From Halopseudomonas laoshanensis (GTDB taxonomy: Bacteria > Pseudomonadota > Gammaproteobacteria > Pseudomonadales > Pseudomonadaceae), in assembly GCF_008365385.1 (NCBI RefSeq), contig NZ_QOVF01000001.1, positions 806,001 to 870,000 on the forward strand: a stretch of DNA of 64,000 bases, in the 5' to 3' direction. Within the stretch, counting starts at the first letter, position 1. Every line of letters begins with the position of its first letter. The notes under the pieces were generated by a model that was not told the DNA's origin, searched no databases, and saw only the letters and a program-made list of their open reading frames with translations. Shown in pieces: positions 25,840 through 35,795 of this stretch. The position numbers were made by a program, and so were the translations under genes.

Positions 25840-26874
25840 TCAGGCAACGCGCCAATGGATACTCTCGCCCGCTCGCAGCGGCACAATGGTCTGGTCGCCC
25901 AACGGCATACTGGCGGGCACGCTCCAGGACTCGCGCACCAATGTGACGGTATCGGTATTGCGCGGCAGTCCGTAGAAATCAGGACCATGCAAGCTGGCAA
26001 AGCCTTCCAGTTTGTCCAGCGCGCCGAGTTCGTCAAAGGCTTCTGCATACAGCTCCAATGCTGCGTGGGCGCTATAACAGCCAGCGCAACCGCATGCGGC
26101 CTCTTTGGCGTGACGCGCGTGCGGAGCGGAATCGGTGCCGAGGAAAAATTTGCTCGAGCCGGATACCACCGCATCACAGAGTGCTTGCTGATGGCGCTGG
26201 CGCTTGAGGATCGGCAGGCAGAACAGGTGCGGGCGAATGCCGCCAACCAGCATGTGGTTGCGGTTATACAGCAGATGGTGGGCGGTGATGGTCGCGCCTA
26301 CGCGGTCCGGTGCAGAATTGACAAAGTCCACCGCGTCAGCGGTGGTGATGTGCTCGAAGACCACTTTCAAGGTCGGGAAGCGCTCGACCAGACCGACCAG
26401 CTGTTGATCGATAAAGGCCTTTTCGCGATCAAAAATGTCCACCTCGGCATGCGTCACTTCGCCGTGCACGAGCAGCGGCATGCCTACATCGGCCATCGCT
26501 TCCAGTGCCGGATAAATGTGCTCTAGCCGGGTCACGCCGGAATCGGAGTTGGTGGTGGCACCAGCAGGGTAAAGCTTGGCCGCGATGGCCTGGCCAGCGC
26601 TGTGTGCTTCGCGGATACATTCGGCGGTGGTCTGATCGGTGAGATAGAGCACCATCAGCGGCTCGAAACCAGACCCGCTGGGCCGAGCAGCGAGAATGCG
26701 CTGACGATAGGCGGCGGCCTGCTGGCCGTTGCGAACTGGCGGCACCAGGTTGGGCATGATGATCGCCCGGGCAAAGGTGCGGCTAGCGTCGGCCACGGTA
26801 TTGCTCAGTACCTCTCCGTCACGCAAGTGAATGTGCCAGTCATCCGGCCGGATCAGGGTAAGACGATCAGTCAT
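25840..26874 (-). CDS. pyrC: Dihydroorotase
   Basis: 344 aa, matching E. coli-type class II PyrC. It catalyses the reversible cyclisation of carbamoyl aspartate to dihydroorotate in pyrimidine synthesis. Zinc ligands are visible in [10 protein letters not shown] (HxH), the carboxylated lysine in [15 protein letters not shown], and the histidines in HGEVTH and FEHITT. The catalytic aspartate is in [10 protein letters not shown]. Divergent from motY; upstream of rnt. Confidence 0.97.
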   Translation of the reverse strand: MTDRLTLIRPDDWHIHLRDGEVLSNTVADASRTFARAIIMPNLVPPVRNGQQAAAYRQRILAARPSGSGFEPLMVLYLTDQTTAECIREAHSAGQAIAAKLYPAGATTNSDSGVTRLEHIYPALEAMADVGMPLLVHGEVTHAEVDIFDREKAFIDQQLVGLVERFPTLKVVFEHITTADAVDFVNSAPDRVGATITAHHLLYNRNHMLVGGIRPHLFCLPILKRQRHQQALCDAVVSGSSKFFLGTDSAPHARHAKEAACGCAGCYSAHAALELYAEAFDELGALDKLEGFASLHGPDFYGLPRNTDTVTLVRESWSVPASMPLGDQTIVPLRAGESIHWRVA

Positions 26875-26980
26875 CAGCTAATTCCAGACAATTTCAATCC
26901 CGTCATGCTACCGGAAACGCCCTGTTTTCACACCTGCTTTCACCCCGGACTTAAGTCTCAGCGTCAAAGCATGCGCCGGG

Positions 26981-27007
26981 TAAAGTTTTAACTGCGACGG
27001 CCGATGC
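26981..27007 (+). promoter_or_regulatory. FliA (sigma-28) promoter of motY
   Basis: TAAAGTTT (26981-26988), an 11-nt spacer, then GCCGATGC (27000-27007) against the consensus TAAAGTTT-N11-GCCGATAA: 14 of 16 positions match. The transcript would start about 18 nt before the proposed motY ATG. Confidence 0.85.
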
Positions 27008-27031
27008 AGGAGCTGAGAGAGTCAATTGTGC

Positions 27032-27895
27032 ATGGAGATCGTCGTGCGTCGAATGTATTGTGCCTTACTGCTGGGAGTCGCCTTGCCTGTGCAGGCCATC
27101 ACCTTTCAGACCCGGATGGAAGAGGTCGAATGGACGGTGGAAGGTGATCAGTTCGAATGTCGTATGGCGCAACCCGTCAGCGGTTACGGCCAAGCGGTGT
27201 TTGTACGCAGGGCAGGTGAGCGTCCGGTATTTCAACTGGAGGCCACCAGCAATCTGATGCAGCCGGGCCAGGCCCAGTTGTTTAACGATCCGCCACCCTG
27301 GCGGCATAACCTGCGCGCATCCGTGCTGGGCGCGGCGTTGGTCGAAAACGGGCCAGTGACGTTACGGGCTTCTCAACAGCAGGCCGGGCAAATGCTGGCG
27401 GGGTTGGCTTCAGGCATGCATCCGACCATTCAGCGCGCGGCCTGGGCCAGCGCTGTGGAGTCAGTCAGGGTGGTGGTCTCGAGCGTAGGTTATCAGCAGG
27501 CCTGGACTGAGTTTCAAACCTGCGCCGGCGGTTTGCTGCCGCTGAATTTCGATCAGGTATCGCGCAGTGTGGTCAGTTTTGCCAGCGGCGGCAGCAGACT
27601 CACCGACGAAGCCAAAGCATTGCTGGATACCGCACTGGTCTATATCAAGGCGGATGAAGACATTGGTGTTATTCAACTCGATGGCCATTCCGACAACCTG
27701 GGCGATCGGCTGACCAACCGCGAGCTATCGCGCCAGCGCGCCCTGGCAGTGCGCGATTACTTGATGGAACAGGGCGTGGAAGAAGACCTGTTCACCATGC
27801 GCTTTCACGGCGAAAGCTATCCGGTGGCCACTAACGCCAGCAATTCAGGCCGCCAGCAGAATCGCCGCGTTACCCTGCGGCTAGAGAAAAACTAG
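27032..27895 (+). CDS. motY: Flagellar T-ring protein MotY (OmpA-like)
   Basis: 287 aa from the ATG at 27032; a TTG at 27026 and an ATG at 27053 are alternatives. A signal peptide ends near PVQA. The C-terminal OmpA/peptidoglycan-binding domain (about 165-285) contains [22 protein letters not shown] and [14 protein letters not shown]. In Pseudomonas and Vibrio, MotY forms the periplasmic T ring that stabilises stator units around the flagellar basal body. Gene neighbourhood (pyrC-rnt divergent, argG downstream) and the FliA promoter match this assignment. Confidence 0.9.
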   Translation: MEIVVRRMYCALLLGVALPVQAITFQTRMEEVEWTVEGDQFECRMAQPVSGYGQAVFVRRAGERPVFQLEATSNLMQPGQAQLFNDPPPWRHNLRASVLGAALVENGPVTLRASQQQAGQMLAGLASGMHPTIQRAAWASAVESVRVVVSSVGYQQAWTEFQTCAGGLLPLNFDQVSRSVVSFASGGSRLTDEAKALLDTALVYIKADEDIGVIQLDGHSDNLGDRLTNRELSRQRALAVRDYLMEQGVEEDLFTMRFHGESYPVATNASNSGRQQNRRVTLRLEKN

Positions 27896-28011
27896 CCCCT
27901 CGGCAGGCCGGCGAAGACTATCTCCCCTGTGATTCCTCGCAGTGCGGCGCTAGAATAGCGCTTTTGCCCGTCGCCCCATGTGGCGCTGATCAATCTTCTA
28001 GGGAGCGCGTA

Positions 28012-29229
28012 ATGTCTGATGTGAAAAAAGTCGTCCTGGCTTATTCCGGTGGTCTGGATACCTCGGTAATCCTCAAATGGCTGCAGGAAACCTATAACTG
28101 TGAGGTGGTTACCTTCACAGCCGATCTGGGTCAGGGTGAAGAGGTTGAGCCTGCACGTGCCAAGGCCAAGGCCATGGGCGTCAAGGAAATCTACATCGAC
28201 GATCTGCGTGAAGAATTCGTACGTGACTTCGTGTTCCCGATGTTCCGCGCCAATACGGTCTATGAAGGTGAGTACCTGCTGGGTACCTCTATTGCGCGCC
28301 CGTTGATTGCCAAGCGGCTGATCGAAATCGCCAATGAAACCGGCGCGGATGCCATTTCCCATGGTGCGACCGGCAAAGGCAATGACCAGGTTCGCTTCGA
28401 GCTGGGTGCCTACGCGCTCAAGCCTGGCGTTAAAGTGATTGCTCCCTGGCGCGAGTGGGATCTGCTGTCCCGTGAGAAGCTGATGGATTACGCCGCGCAT
28501 CACGATATTCCGATCGAACGCCACGGCAAGAAGAAATCGCCTTATTCCATGGACGCGAACCTGCTGCATATTTCCTATGAAGGCGGCGTGTTGGAAGATA
28601 CCTGGGCCGAGCACGAAGAAGACATGTGGAAGTGGACCAAGTCACCGGAAAATGCCCCGGATAGCCCGACCTATATCGAGCTGACCTATCGCAATGGCGA
28701 CATCACCGCAATCGACGGCAAAGAGCTGTCACCGGCAACCGTGCTGGCCGAGTTGAACCGCATTGGTGGTGAGAATGGCATTGGTCGCCTGGATATTGTC
28801 GAGAACCGTTTCGTCGGCATGAAGTCCCGCGGCTGCTATGAAACCCCCGGCGGCACCATCATGCTCAAGGGCCACCGCGCCATCGAGTCCATCACCCTGG
28901 ACCGTGAAGTCGCGCACCTGAAAGACAGCCTGATGCCCAAGTATGCCGAGCTGATCTACAACGGTTTCTGGTGGAGCCCGGAACGTCTGATGATGCAGAA
29001 GATGATCGACGCATCTCAGGCCAACGTGAATGGTGTAGTGCGGCTGAAGCTCTACAAGGGCAACGTCATCGTCGTTGGCCGTCAGTCTGACGACTCTCTG
29101 TTCGACGCTGCCATCGCTACCTTCGAAGACGATGCGGGCGCCTATGATCAGGCTGATGCTGCAGGCTTTATCAAGCTCAACGCCCTGCGTATGCGCATTG
29201 CCGCTGGTAAAGGCCGCAAGCTGCTCTGA
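28012..29229 (+). CDS. argG: Argininosuccinate synthase
   Basis: 405 aa, standard length. It joins citrulline and aspartate with ATP in arginine synthesis. The N-terminal P-loop [28 protein letters not shown] and [13 protein letters not shown] are signatures. The start at 28012 has GGGAG upstream; an in-frame start at 27964 would add residues not seen in the family. A TAGAAT box at about 27950 could be its -10. An intrinsic terminator follows. Confidence 0.98.
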   Translation: MSDVKKVVLAYSGGLDTSVILKWLQETYNCEVVTFTADLGQGEEVEPARAKAKAMGVKEIYIDDLREEFVRDFVFPMFRANTVYEGEYLLGTSIARPLIAKRLIEIANETGADAISHGATGKGNDQVRFELGAYALKPGVKVIAPWREWDLLSREKLMDYAAHHDIPIERHGKKKSPYSMDANLLHISYEGGVLEDTWAEHEEDMWKWTKSPENAPDSPTYIELTYRNGDITAIDGKELSPATVLAELNRIGGENGIGRLDIVENRFVGMKSRGCYETPGGTIMLKGHRAIESITLDREVAHLKDSLMPKYAELIYNGFWWSPERLMMQKMIDASQANVNGVVRLKLYKGNVIVVGRQSDDSLFDAAIATFEDDAGAYDQADAAGFIKLNALRMRIAAGKGRKLL

Positions 29230-29287
29230 CGCCTAGTTGCCAACTGCCGGCTTCAAAGCGCTAGCAGCTTGGCAAAGGCCGTTCATT

Positions 29288-29327
29288 CGGGCGCCTGACT
29301 GTAATGGTCCGGCGCCCGTTTTCGTTT
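29288..29327 (+). terminator. Intrinsic terminator of argG
   Basis: GGGCGCC (29289-29295) pairs with GGCGCCC (29311-29317), followed by GTTTTCGTTTT. Confidence 0.8.
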
Positions 29328-29386
29328 TGCACCTACCGCTTGAAGCTTGTAAGTTAAGGCTTGAAGCTCAATCAAAGGCTGCTGTC

Positions 29387-29788
29387 ATGCGCATACTACA
29401 TACCATGCTTCGCGTTGGTGATCTGGACGCTTCGATTGCGTTTTATACCGAAGTGCTGGGTATGACCTTGTTGCGTCGCAAGGATTACCCCGAGGGACGC
29501 TTTACCCTGGCTTTTGTCGGCTACGGCAACGAAGTTGATCAAGCGGTGTTGGAGCTGACGCATAACTGGGATACGTCACGCTATGATCTTGGCGACGGTT
29601 ATGGTCATATTGCGATAGAAGTGCTGGACGTCTACAAGGCCTGTGAGCAAATCAAAGCCGCGGGGGGCAAGGTCGTCAGAGAAGCTGGGCCGATGAAACA
29701 CGGCAGCAGTATCCTGGCTTTTGTCGAGGATCCGGACGGGTATCGTATTGAATTGCTGTCGGGGCGCACGCCCGGAGTGGCTCGCTGA
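29387..29788 (+). CDS. gloA: Lactoylglutathione lyase (glyoxalase I)
   Basis: 133 aa, equal to the Ni-dependent E. coli type. Metal ligands are seen at the expected positions: His in MRILHTML, Glu in VLELTHNW, His in YGHIAIEV and Glu in YRIELL. It converts the methylglyoxal-glutathione hemithioacetal to lactoylglutathione. The start at 29387 gives the canonical N-terminus. Located after the argG terminator. Confidence 0.95.
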   Translation: MRILHTMLRVGDLDASIAFYTEVLGMTLLRRKDYPEGRFTLAFVGYGNEVDQAVLELTHNWDTSRYDLGDGYGHIAIEVLDVYKACEQIKAAGGKVVREAGPMKHGSSILAFVEDPDGYRIELLSGRTPGVAR

Positions 29789-29808
29789 CAGCGTGAAGCT
29801 GGTGCACT

Positions 29809-30669
29809 ATGGTCTGGACCTTATTCGCAGTAGCAGTTGTATTGGCGGTGTTGTTGGAAAGAATCGGCAGCCGGCGTCGCACCCTTCAAAAGCGTCAAGT
29901 CCGGCTCAAAGCGCTGGAACAGATCCGCCTGTTGCGTTTGCTGCTTGAGCAGGTGCAGCGTCACCGGGGGCTGTGTTTTGGTGTAATGTCCGGAGAGCAC
30001 AGCCTGGAAAATCAGCGCTGGCAGGTCGAAGCGCAGGTAGCGCAAACGCTTGAAGCTGTCGCAGTCCACCAGGGCAGCTTGTTCTGGTACACCGCCTGGC
30101 ATCCGGTGCTGCCGGTTTGGCAACAGATTGCTGAGCAACGGGCGCAAAATGCCTCTGCCGAAGCGGTTCTGCTGTTGCACCACCGCATGGCCGAGCAACT
30201 GATCAATACCATTGAAGCGCTGGCGGTCCGCCATGACCTGGTGTGCCTGGGCGCGCTGGCGCCGCAACCGCAAGGTATGTGGCTGGAGTTGCTGAAAAAC
30301 ACCGAGTTGCTCGGCCGCGCCCGGGCGGTGGGTACCGGCATAGCTGCGCGACGACAAAACAGCGCGTTGCAGCATCAGGAGCTGCAACGCTTGCGCGAGC
30401 AGATCAATACTCAGTGTTATCAGCCATTGGCACGCTTATGCACCGAGCCGCTGCTGCGTTTGTCAGTGGATAAACCCGTGCGCGCTGCCGAAGATAGCCT
30501 GGACAGCCTGCTCCAGGCGGTAGATCAGTTGTTGGAAAGTGGCGACAGGCCAGGCCTGGCGTCCAATCGCTATTTCAGCATCGCCACGCAGGCCATCAGT
30601 GCTACGCTGGCGATCGTCGATTTGCTGCTGGAGCGGTTACAGGCCCCCGGCGCGCTGGCGTATAAATGA
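29809..30669 (+). CDS. NIT (nitrate/nitrite-sensing) domain-like membrane protein
   Basis: 286 aa with a single N-terminal membrane anchor (residues 2-18), then an all-helical region. The segment RLLRLLLEQVQRHRGLCFGVMSG resembles the QxxRG helix of NIT domains. A later YFSIATQAISATLAIVDLLLERL resembles the second conserved NIT helix. No output domain (kinase, HAMP, GGDEF) follows, so it would be a stand-alone sensor-like domain with no visible means of signalling. It lies 20 nt after gloA. The assignment is a fold-level inference. Confidence 0.5.
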   Translation: MVWTLFAVAVVLAVLLERIGSRRRTLQKRQVRLKALEQIRLLRLLLEQVQRHRGLCFGVMSGEHSLENQRWQVEAQVAQTLEAVAVHQGSLFWYTAWHPVLPVWQQIAEQRAQNASAEAVLLLHHRMAEQLINTIEALAVRHDLVCLGALAPQPQGMWLELLKNTELLGRARAVGTGIAARRQNSALQHQELQRLREQINTQCYQPLARLCTEPLLRLSVDKPVRAAEDSLDSLLQAVDQLLESGDRPGLASNRYFSIATQAISATLAIVDLLLERLQAPGALAYK

Positions 30670-30698
30670 TCCTCAGATTCCGCCAGTGAAGGTCCGGC

Positions 30699-32027
30699 TC
30701 ATATCGGGCTGACACCGCGAATGCGCGCGGCCATGTCGGCGGCGTAGAGGTCGGTCATCCCGGCAATAAAATCGATCACGCGCATATAACTGCGATACAG
30801 ATCCCAATCCGGCTTGGGTGCATTATTGCCCATCAGATCGAGAATGCGCTGATGCTTGAAGCTCAGGTGCTGCCCGGCGTGTTGCTCATTGACAGCGCCG
30901 CAGAACGCATCCAGCAGCGTTTCCAGCGTACTGTAGGCACCGATCTCGTGCAGGGTCTTGCGCTTGTCCTGGAAAATCCGTTCGCGCGCCATGTTCTTCG
31001 CCGTTTGTACGCAGCGGCGCGCGTTCTCATGCATATGCTCGACCAGATCACCTTTCAGGTCGCCAGCCAGCAACGCGTCTTGCTGATTGATAAACGCCTC
31101 GGCGGCGGCATTGACCAGATGCTCGATCGCCTTGCCACGCAGAATCGCCAGTTTACGCCGGGTCGAGTCCTGCGGGCCAAGCAGTCTGTAGGTTTCTGGC
31201 AGGTCATCGCCGACCAGTTGCAATAACACCTCTTCGACCTCGGCGTAATCCAGCAACTCCATTTCCATGCCGTCTTCCAGGTCGATTAGGCCATAGCATA
31301 TATCGTCCGCCGCCTCGACCAGATACACCAGCGGATGCCGCGCCCAGCACTGATCTGCCTGCAGCGGTAGGCCAAGTTTTTCCGCGATCTGTTCCAGCAG
31401 GGGGAATTCGGCCTGATAGCAACCGAACTTGTGTTTCTTGTAGCCCTGGCTGTCGGCATGCCGGGCGGTCCAGGGGTATTTCAGGTAAGCCCCCAGCGTC
31501 GCGTAGGTCAGGCGCATACCGCCTTCGAACTGGTGGTATTCCAGCTCAGTCAATACCCGAAAGCCCTGGGCGTTACCCTCGAAGCTGAGAAAGTCCAGAC
31601 GCTGGGCGTCAGTCAGCGGTGCCAGCCAGCCGCGCTGATCTGCCTGATGGAACCAATGGCGGATCGCGTCTTCGCCCGAGTGCCCGTAGGGTGGGTTACC
31701 GATGTCGTGAGCCAGGCAGGCGGCCTGAACAATTACGCCAATGTCCGCCGGCTCACACCAGTCGGGCAGTTGATCGCGAAGCATCTCTGCTACGCGCATG
31801 CCCAATGAGCGACCAACGCAGCCGACTTCCAGGCTATGAGTCAAGCGGGTATGGATGTGGTCGTTACTGGAAACAGGATGCACCTGGGTTTTTTTGCCCA
31901 GACGGCGAAACGCCCCGGAAAAGATGACTCGGTCATGATCCTTGTGAAAGGGCGTGCGGCCGAGTTCATCGGAACCGGCCACGGGTTTACCCAGGCGCTC
32001 GCGGCACAGCAGTGTTTCCCAATCCAT
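30699..32027 (-). CDS. dgt: dGTP triphosphohydrolase-like HD-domain protein
   Basis: 442 aa. The HD-domain ligands are seen in [25 protein letters not shown] and a later Asp near [19 protein letters not shown]. It hydrolyses dGTP (or other dNTPs) to the nucleoside and triphosphate, controlling dNTP pools. The start at 32027 (MDWETLL) has GGAGA upstream and matches the usual N-terminus; 25 additional in-frame codons upstream are poor. Convergent with the NIT-like gene, with 29 bp between them. Confidence 0.92.
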   Translation of the reverse strand: MDWETLLCRERLGKPVAGSDELGRTPFHKDHDRVIFSGAFRRLGKKTQVHPVSSNDHIHTRLTHSLEVGCVGRSLGMRVAEMLRDQLPDWCEPADIGVIVQAACLAHDIGNPPYGHSGEDAIRHWFHQADQRGWLAPLTDAQRLDFLSFEGNAQGFRVLTELEYHQFEGGMRLTYATLGAYLKYPWTARHADSQGYKKHKFGCYQAEFPLLEQIAEKLGLPLQADQCWARHPLVYLVEAADDICYGLIDLEDGMEMELLDYAEVEEVLLQLVGDDLPETYRLLGPQDSTRRKLAILRGKAIEHLVNAAAEAFINQQDALLAGDLKGDLVEHMHENARRCVQTAKNMARERIFQDKRKTLHEIGAYSTLETLLDAFCGAVNEQHAGQHLSFKHQRILDLMGNNAPKPDWDLYRSYMRVIDFIAGMTDLYAADMAARIRGVSPI

Positions 32028-32128
32028 ATCGTGTCTCCGTGATTTGACGGCAGTATGTTGCATGGCGTCGCCACTGCCAAGCAGGCGGGTTACACTAGGC
32101 ACTGATTCACGACCCTGATTATCCTTTG

Positions 32129-32392
32129 ATGCAAACCAACCCAGAACTCACCCTCTACGGTACCCAGGCCTGTCACCTTTGTGAGGAGGCCAGCAGTCTT
32201 TTGGCACTACTTTCAGGTAATGGGGTGCAGGTGCGCGAGCAGGATATTACCGAGAGCGCGGAGCTCATGTCCCGTTACCAGCTGCGCATCCCCGTATTGC
32301 GTCGCGAGGACACCGGCGCCGAGCTGGATTGGCCGTTCAATTTGCCTCAGTTGATGGACTGGCTGGGCGACTTGCTGGTAGAGGAGGGCTGA
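32129..32392 (+). CDS. Glutaredoxin-like family protein
   Basis: 87 aa thioredoxin-fold protein of the DUF836 type: [19 protein letters not shown] carries a CxxC-like redox pair, followed by [20 protein letters not shown] with the cis-proline. A cytosolic thiol-disulfide role is inferred. It lies 3 nt before the YcgN-family gene and probably forms an operon with it. Confidence 0.8.
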   Translation: MQTNPELTLYGTQACHLCEEASSLLALLSGNGVQVREQDITESAELMSRYQLRIPVLRREDTGAELDWPFNLPQLMDWLGDLLVEEG

Positions 32393-32395
32393 GGC

Positions 32396-32848
32396 ATGGC
32401 ACAAATCGTCAAACCCTTCTGGCAACGCAAGACGCTGGAGCAGCTGGATGAGCAGGAGTGGGAGTCACTCTGTGACGGCTGCGGGCTCTGTTGCCTGCAG
32501 AAACTCGAAGATGAAGATGATGCCCAGGCCATCTACTACACGCGGGTTGCCTGCAAGCTACTGGATCTGAACACCTGCCAATGCAGCAACTACCCGCAGC
32601 GCCGGGATTTCGTTCCTGACTGCATCCAGTTGACCCCGACATCTGCCGCCGGTTTTGCCTGGCTGCCGCCCACTTGCGGCTATCGCCTGGTAGCCGAAGG
32701 CAAGGATCTGCCCGTATGGCACCATCTGGTCTGCGGCGACCGCAAGGCGGTGCACGCCGCCGGGATTTCACAGGCCGGTCGCATGCTCGCGGAAAACGCT
32801 GTAGCCGAGGATGATTGGGAAGATCAGATTATCTTCAGAGTGGGGTAG
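32396..32848 (+). CDS. YcgN family cysteine cluster protein
   Basis: 150 aa, matching the UPF0260/YcgN family. Cysteine cluster CDGCGLCC near residues 26-33, then CKLLD..TCQCSNY..R, CIQL, PTCGYRL and HHLVCGD follow the CxxCGxCC-type zinc/iron-sulphur cluster pattern. Function is unknown in the family; metal binding is likely. The neighbouring glutaredoxin-like gene may act on the same thiols. Confidence 0.88.
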   Translation: MAQIVKPFWQRKTLEQLDEQEWESLCDGCGLCCLQKLEDEDDAQAIYYTRVACKLLDLNTCQCSNYPQRRDFVPDCIQLTPTSAAGFAWLPPTCGYRLVAEGKDLPVWHHLVCGDRKAVHAAGISQAGRMLAENAVAEDDWEDQIIFRVG

Positions 32849-32850
32849 GG

Positions 32851-32899
32851 GCCGCTTCATGCGGCTAGAAGCTTGCCGCTGCCGGTGTAGGGCAGCGGC
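32851..32899. terminator. Two hairpins between convergent genes
   Basis: GCCGC-TTCAT-GCGGC (32851-32865) and GCCGCTGCC / GGCAGCGGC (32875-32899) lie between ycgN-family and mlaA stops. Neither has a T-tract, so they are terminator-like only. Confidence 0.45.
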
Positions 32900-32905
32900 G
32901 TCGGG

Positions 32906-33706
32906 CTACTGGCTTATCTGAAACTCGCGCAGCTTGGTATACAGGTAACGTACCTGGTCATATTCAAACGGGCTATCCAGAGCACCATAGCGGAAGCCAT
33001 TTTTATACCTTATATCAATAGCATACAGTCCATAGCTCCACGGATTCTCATTCATGATCTCGCGGTTGTTCAAGTAGGCTGCGGCGTCCTCCAGGGTCCA
33101 ATCCACCACTCGACCACCGGTGTCGCGCAGGGATGATGGGCCCAGAAAGGGTACGACCAGATAGGGTCCTGGCGGTACGCCATAAAAGCCCAGCGTCTGG
33201 CCAAAGTCTTCCGATTCCTGCGGCAGGCCCATGGCCTTGGCCACATCGAACAAGCCAACTACACCCAAGGTAGTGTTGAACAACAGGCGTGCAGTGGTAC
33301 GCATGCTTTTCTGCGCCTTGCCCTGCAGGATGCTGTTACCCAGGTTGGGTATGTCCGCAAGGTTGGAGAACACGTTAGAGACGCCCGTGCGAACAAATTT
33401 GGGGGTGGCCCATTCGTAAGTGCGGATCACCGGCAAATACACAAGCTCGTCAAACTGGCCATTGAAACGATAGATGCGCCGGTTGAAACCTTCGATCGGA
33501 TCCTGCACATTCAGCGCGCGCAGGCTGGAGCGCTCAAACTGGTACTGGCTGGCGTAGGGGTCGATCTCCAGCTCGGCAAAGGGGTCTCTGTACTCCGGCG
33601 CCATGCGCGCGGTGGAAACAGCTTCACGGGTGCTTTCGGGCGTTTCCTGGGCAAACAGTGGCGTGGCACACAGCGCCAGGCACAGGGTCAGGGTAGTTCT
33701 ACGCAT
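32906..33706 (-). CDS. mlaA: MlaA/VacJ family phospholipid-transport protein
   Basis: 266 aa. The MlaA core is clear: DPIEGFNRRIYRFN, GNSILQGK, TTLGVVGLFDVA and GQTLGFYGVPPGPYLVVPFLGPSSLRD. In E. coli MlaA is an outer-membrane lipoprotein that removes misplaced phospholipids for retrograde transport. Here the signal peptide (cleavage near PLFAQ) lacks a proper lipobox: Leu, not Gly/Ala/Ser, precedes each early Cys. It may therefore be a non-lipidated variant. Its ATG shares one base with the stop of the upstream hydrolase gene (TAATG), so the two are tightly coupled. Confidence 0.92.
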   Translation of the reverse strand: MRRTTLTLCLALCATPLFAQETPESTREAVSTARMAPEYRDPFAELEIDPYASQYQFERSSLRALNVQDPIEGFNRRIYRFNGQFDELVYLPVIRTYEWATPKFVRTGVSNVFSNLADIPNLGNSILQGKAQKSMRTTARLLFNTTLGVVGLFDVAKAMGLPQESEDFGQTLGFYGVPPGPYLVVPFLGPSSLRDTGGRVVDWTLEDAAAYLNNREIMNENPWSYGLYAIDIRYKNGFRYGALDSPFEYDQVRYLYTKLREFQISQ

Positions 33707-34998
33707 TATTCTGTTCCCTCAAGAAAACTCAGCATCCGTGCGGTCACGTTGACGTGTTGCAGATTTCCACCATGGCCCCCGCGCGGATACACATAAGCAC
33801 GCTCGCCCAGCAACTGTGTGAGGTACGCATAGTCGCCGGCATCGAGAATAAAGTCATCGGCATTGGTAATGGCTGCGATATTCGGGTTATCAACCAGGTG
33901 CCCTTCAATACTGCGCAGGCTGGTTTCATAGGCCATGTCATTAATGGTCTTTTCGATGTTGCGGCTGTTCCAGGACGGCCACAGCTGGCTCTGCACATAG
34001 CAGTTGAAGTCACAGAACAAGGCACGGCGCAGGTACGGCGTCAGCGAGGTACTGACCTTGATGGTCGCGCCAGGAGGTGCATAACGGCCAGTCCCATTGA
34101 TCACGTCGGTCATGAAGTTCAAGTCGGCAGCGGCAAAGCGGAACACCGCGCCAATCAGCAACGCCATCTCGGCATCGGTCAAGGCTTCTTCAGAGGTCTG
34201 GATGCTAGTGAACAGACCCGCTTCCACGTCAGTGTCGCCGCTGCGGGCAAAGTGACGAGAGAGCTTGTCGAAAATATGTTCATAGAAGCTTTCGGTATTG
34301 CTGATACCTTCCACCTTGGTGTCTGACAGCGCATCCAGACGCTGGATGGAGGAATACAGATCCACCGGCGGGTTGAGCATCAATACCTTGGTAAAGTTGA
34401 ATTGACCGAGCGTTTCATCGAGGTGGCTGACGAAGGCGGCGTTCAAGGCACCTAGGCTGAATCCGGCCATGCGGTATTCAGTAATTTCGATACCCTTTTC
34501 ATCGCGAGCGTGTTCAACCGCCAAGGACATGGCCGTATGCAGATCGCGGGCATCTTCGCGGCCCAGGCCCGGCAAACCGGTGCTGGAGGCTGAGGCGATA
34601 AAGTCGTGGTTGGTCGGCGATGACAGCATGATCACATGCATGCCAGCATCCCAGAACAGGGCTTTGAGGTAATCCAGACGCGGGCTGTCGAAGCCCGAAC
34701 CGGTACCGGCGATGAGGAAGATCAACGGCGCGGGTCCGGTCTGATAGGCCAGCCGATAGTGCATGTCGCGATAGCGTGACAGCGCTGGCGGCAGCTTTCG
34801 ATCAGGCAGCACGCGCACGGACAGATCTGTCTGGCGCACATCCACGTCATCGGAGACCGGAGCACGCAATGGCTCTGGGGTACCACCGATAGTGGACATG
34901 AAAGCGTTAATGTCGGGATAACTGAAGTTATCAATCTGTTGAGCCTGAGCCGACGCGGCGAACAGGCTGAGAATCAAGGCATAAATATATAGGGGCAT
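33706..34998 (-). CDS. Exported serine hydrolase-like (alpha/beta) protein coupled to mlaA
   Basis: 430 aa. The start at 34998 gives a signal peptide ending in ASAQAQ. The alpha/beta-hydrolase nucleophile elbow is AGFSLGALNAAF (GxSxG) near residue 190, preceded by IFLIAGTGSGFDS as a possible oxyanion loop. Late GDYAYLT and RGGHGGN could provide Asp and His. It is encoded directly before mlaA with overlapping TAATG, an arrangement conserved in pseudomonads. A periplasmic lipid-related hydrolase working with MlaA is inferred from context only. Confidence 0.7.
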   Translation of the reverse strand: MPLYIYALILSLFAASAQAQQIDNFSYPDINAFMSTIGGTPEPLRAPVSDDVDVRQTDLSVRVLPDRKLPPALSRYRDMHYRLAYQTGPAPLIFLIAGTGSGFDSPRLDYLKALFWDAGMHVIMLSSPTNHDFIASASSTGLPGLGREDARDLHTAMSLAVEHARDEKGIEITEYRMAGFSLGALNAAFVSHLDETLGQFNFTKVLMLNPPVDLYSSIQRLDALSDTKVEGISNTESFYEHIFDKLSRHFARSGDTDVEAGLFTSIQTSEEALTDAEMALLIGAVFRFAAADLNFMTDVINGTGRYAPPGATIKVSTSLTPYLRRALFCDFNCYVQSQLWPSWNSRNIEKTINDMAYETSLRSIEGHLVDNPNIAAITNADDFILDAGDYAYLTQLLGERAYVYPRGGHGGNLQHVNVTARMLSFLEGTE

Positions 34999-35134
34999 GT
35001 GGTTTTCCAGTGGACTCCACTGACTATACCCGAATAACACGAATAAAGTTCCACAGCACCGTTGAATAGGTGCTGTCAGAGCAACTTATAGCGGAATTAA
35101 AGACCCCTTCTGGAGCAGCACGTTACGCATTGGC

Positions 35135-35344
35135 CTACGCATTGAACACTGGAGGGGGCAAGCGGCCGCTACGCTTTTGTTCGATCCGCTTCCAGACCTT
35201 TTCATGGAAGTGGAAAGCCACCGTGTTGATGGCGGGTTCGACCAATGCGACGGCACCGCCAATCATCAGGCTGCCGGTCATTGCATACACCACAACAAAG
35301 GCCACGGTGAAGTGCATGATTGCGAAAGTAGTGGTCTTGACCAT
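35135..35344 (-). CDS. DUF2061 family small membrane protein
   Basis: 69 aa from the ATG at 35344, with GAGGTGCACC upstream. Two hydrophobic segments (about 8-22 and 27-42) and the ending AINTVAFHFHEKVWKRIEQK are the DUF2061 pattern. Function unknown. It stands alone with AT-rich flanks. Confidence 0.75.
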   Translation of the reverse strand: MVKTTTFAIMHFTVAFVVVYAMTGSLMIGGAVALVEPAINTVAFHFHEKVWKRIEQKRSGRLPPPVFNA

Positions 35345-35504
35345 GGTGCACCTCAAATCATAAATGGGAATCATTCCCGATGACTCGAGTGTAGGAGATT
35401 GGTGTTAATAGATAAAACAGATTTGAATAATAGCTTCGATTGTTTTGCTCAATGATTGCCTGCGGGTCGCAAGCCAGCCGCCCCGTCAGGAGCGGCCATA
35501 ACCT

Positions 35505-35687
35505 TTACACGTCGAAGTCGAAATCCAGCAGCTGTTTCTGCAGACGTCGTTCTTCCAGATAGTTATCAATCAATCTGCGTTTGGTCAGATTGGCTTTGGA
35601 ATTGGCCGCTGAGTCCGTATCGGGCGCATCGTCTTCTTCAACAAAGTCATCGTCGTCCAGTTCTATTTCCGCTTTTGCTTTGGCCAT
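35505..35687 (-). CDS. Small acidic hypothetical protein next to nth
   Basis: 60 aa, with a highly acidic first half (ELDDDDFVEEDDAPDTD) and a basic, helical second half (KRRLIDNYLEERRLQKQLLDFDFD). GGAG lies 7 nt before the ATG. Small proteins of this composition adjacent to nth are seen in pseudomonads; no function is known. Confidence 0.7.
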   Translation of the reverse strand: MAKAKAEIELDDDDFVEEDDAPDTDSAANSKANLTKRRLIDNYLEERRLQKQLLDFDFDV

Positions 35688-35795
35688 GACTCAACTCCAC
35701 TATGAAGATGCCATTTGCGCACCTTATAACGGGCAATCGAATTTAGCGGAAATAGATTTTTTCAATCAAACCGGGCGAGTTTTACCAATAGGTTT

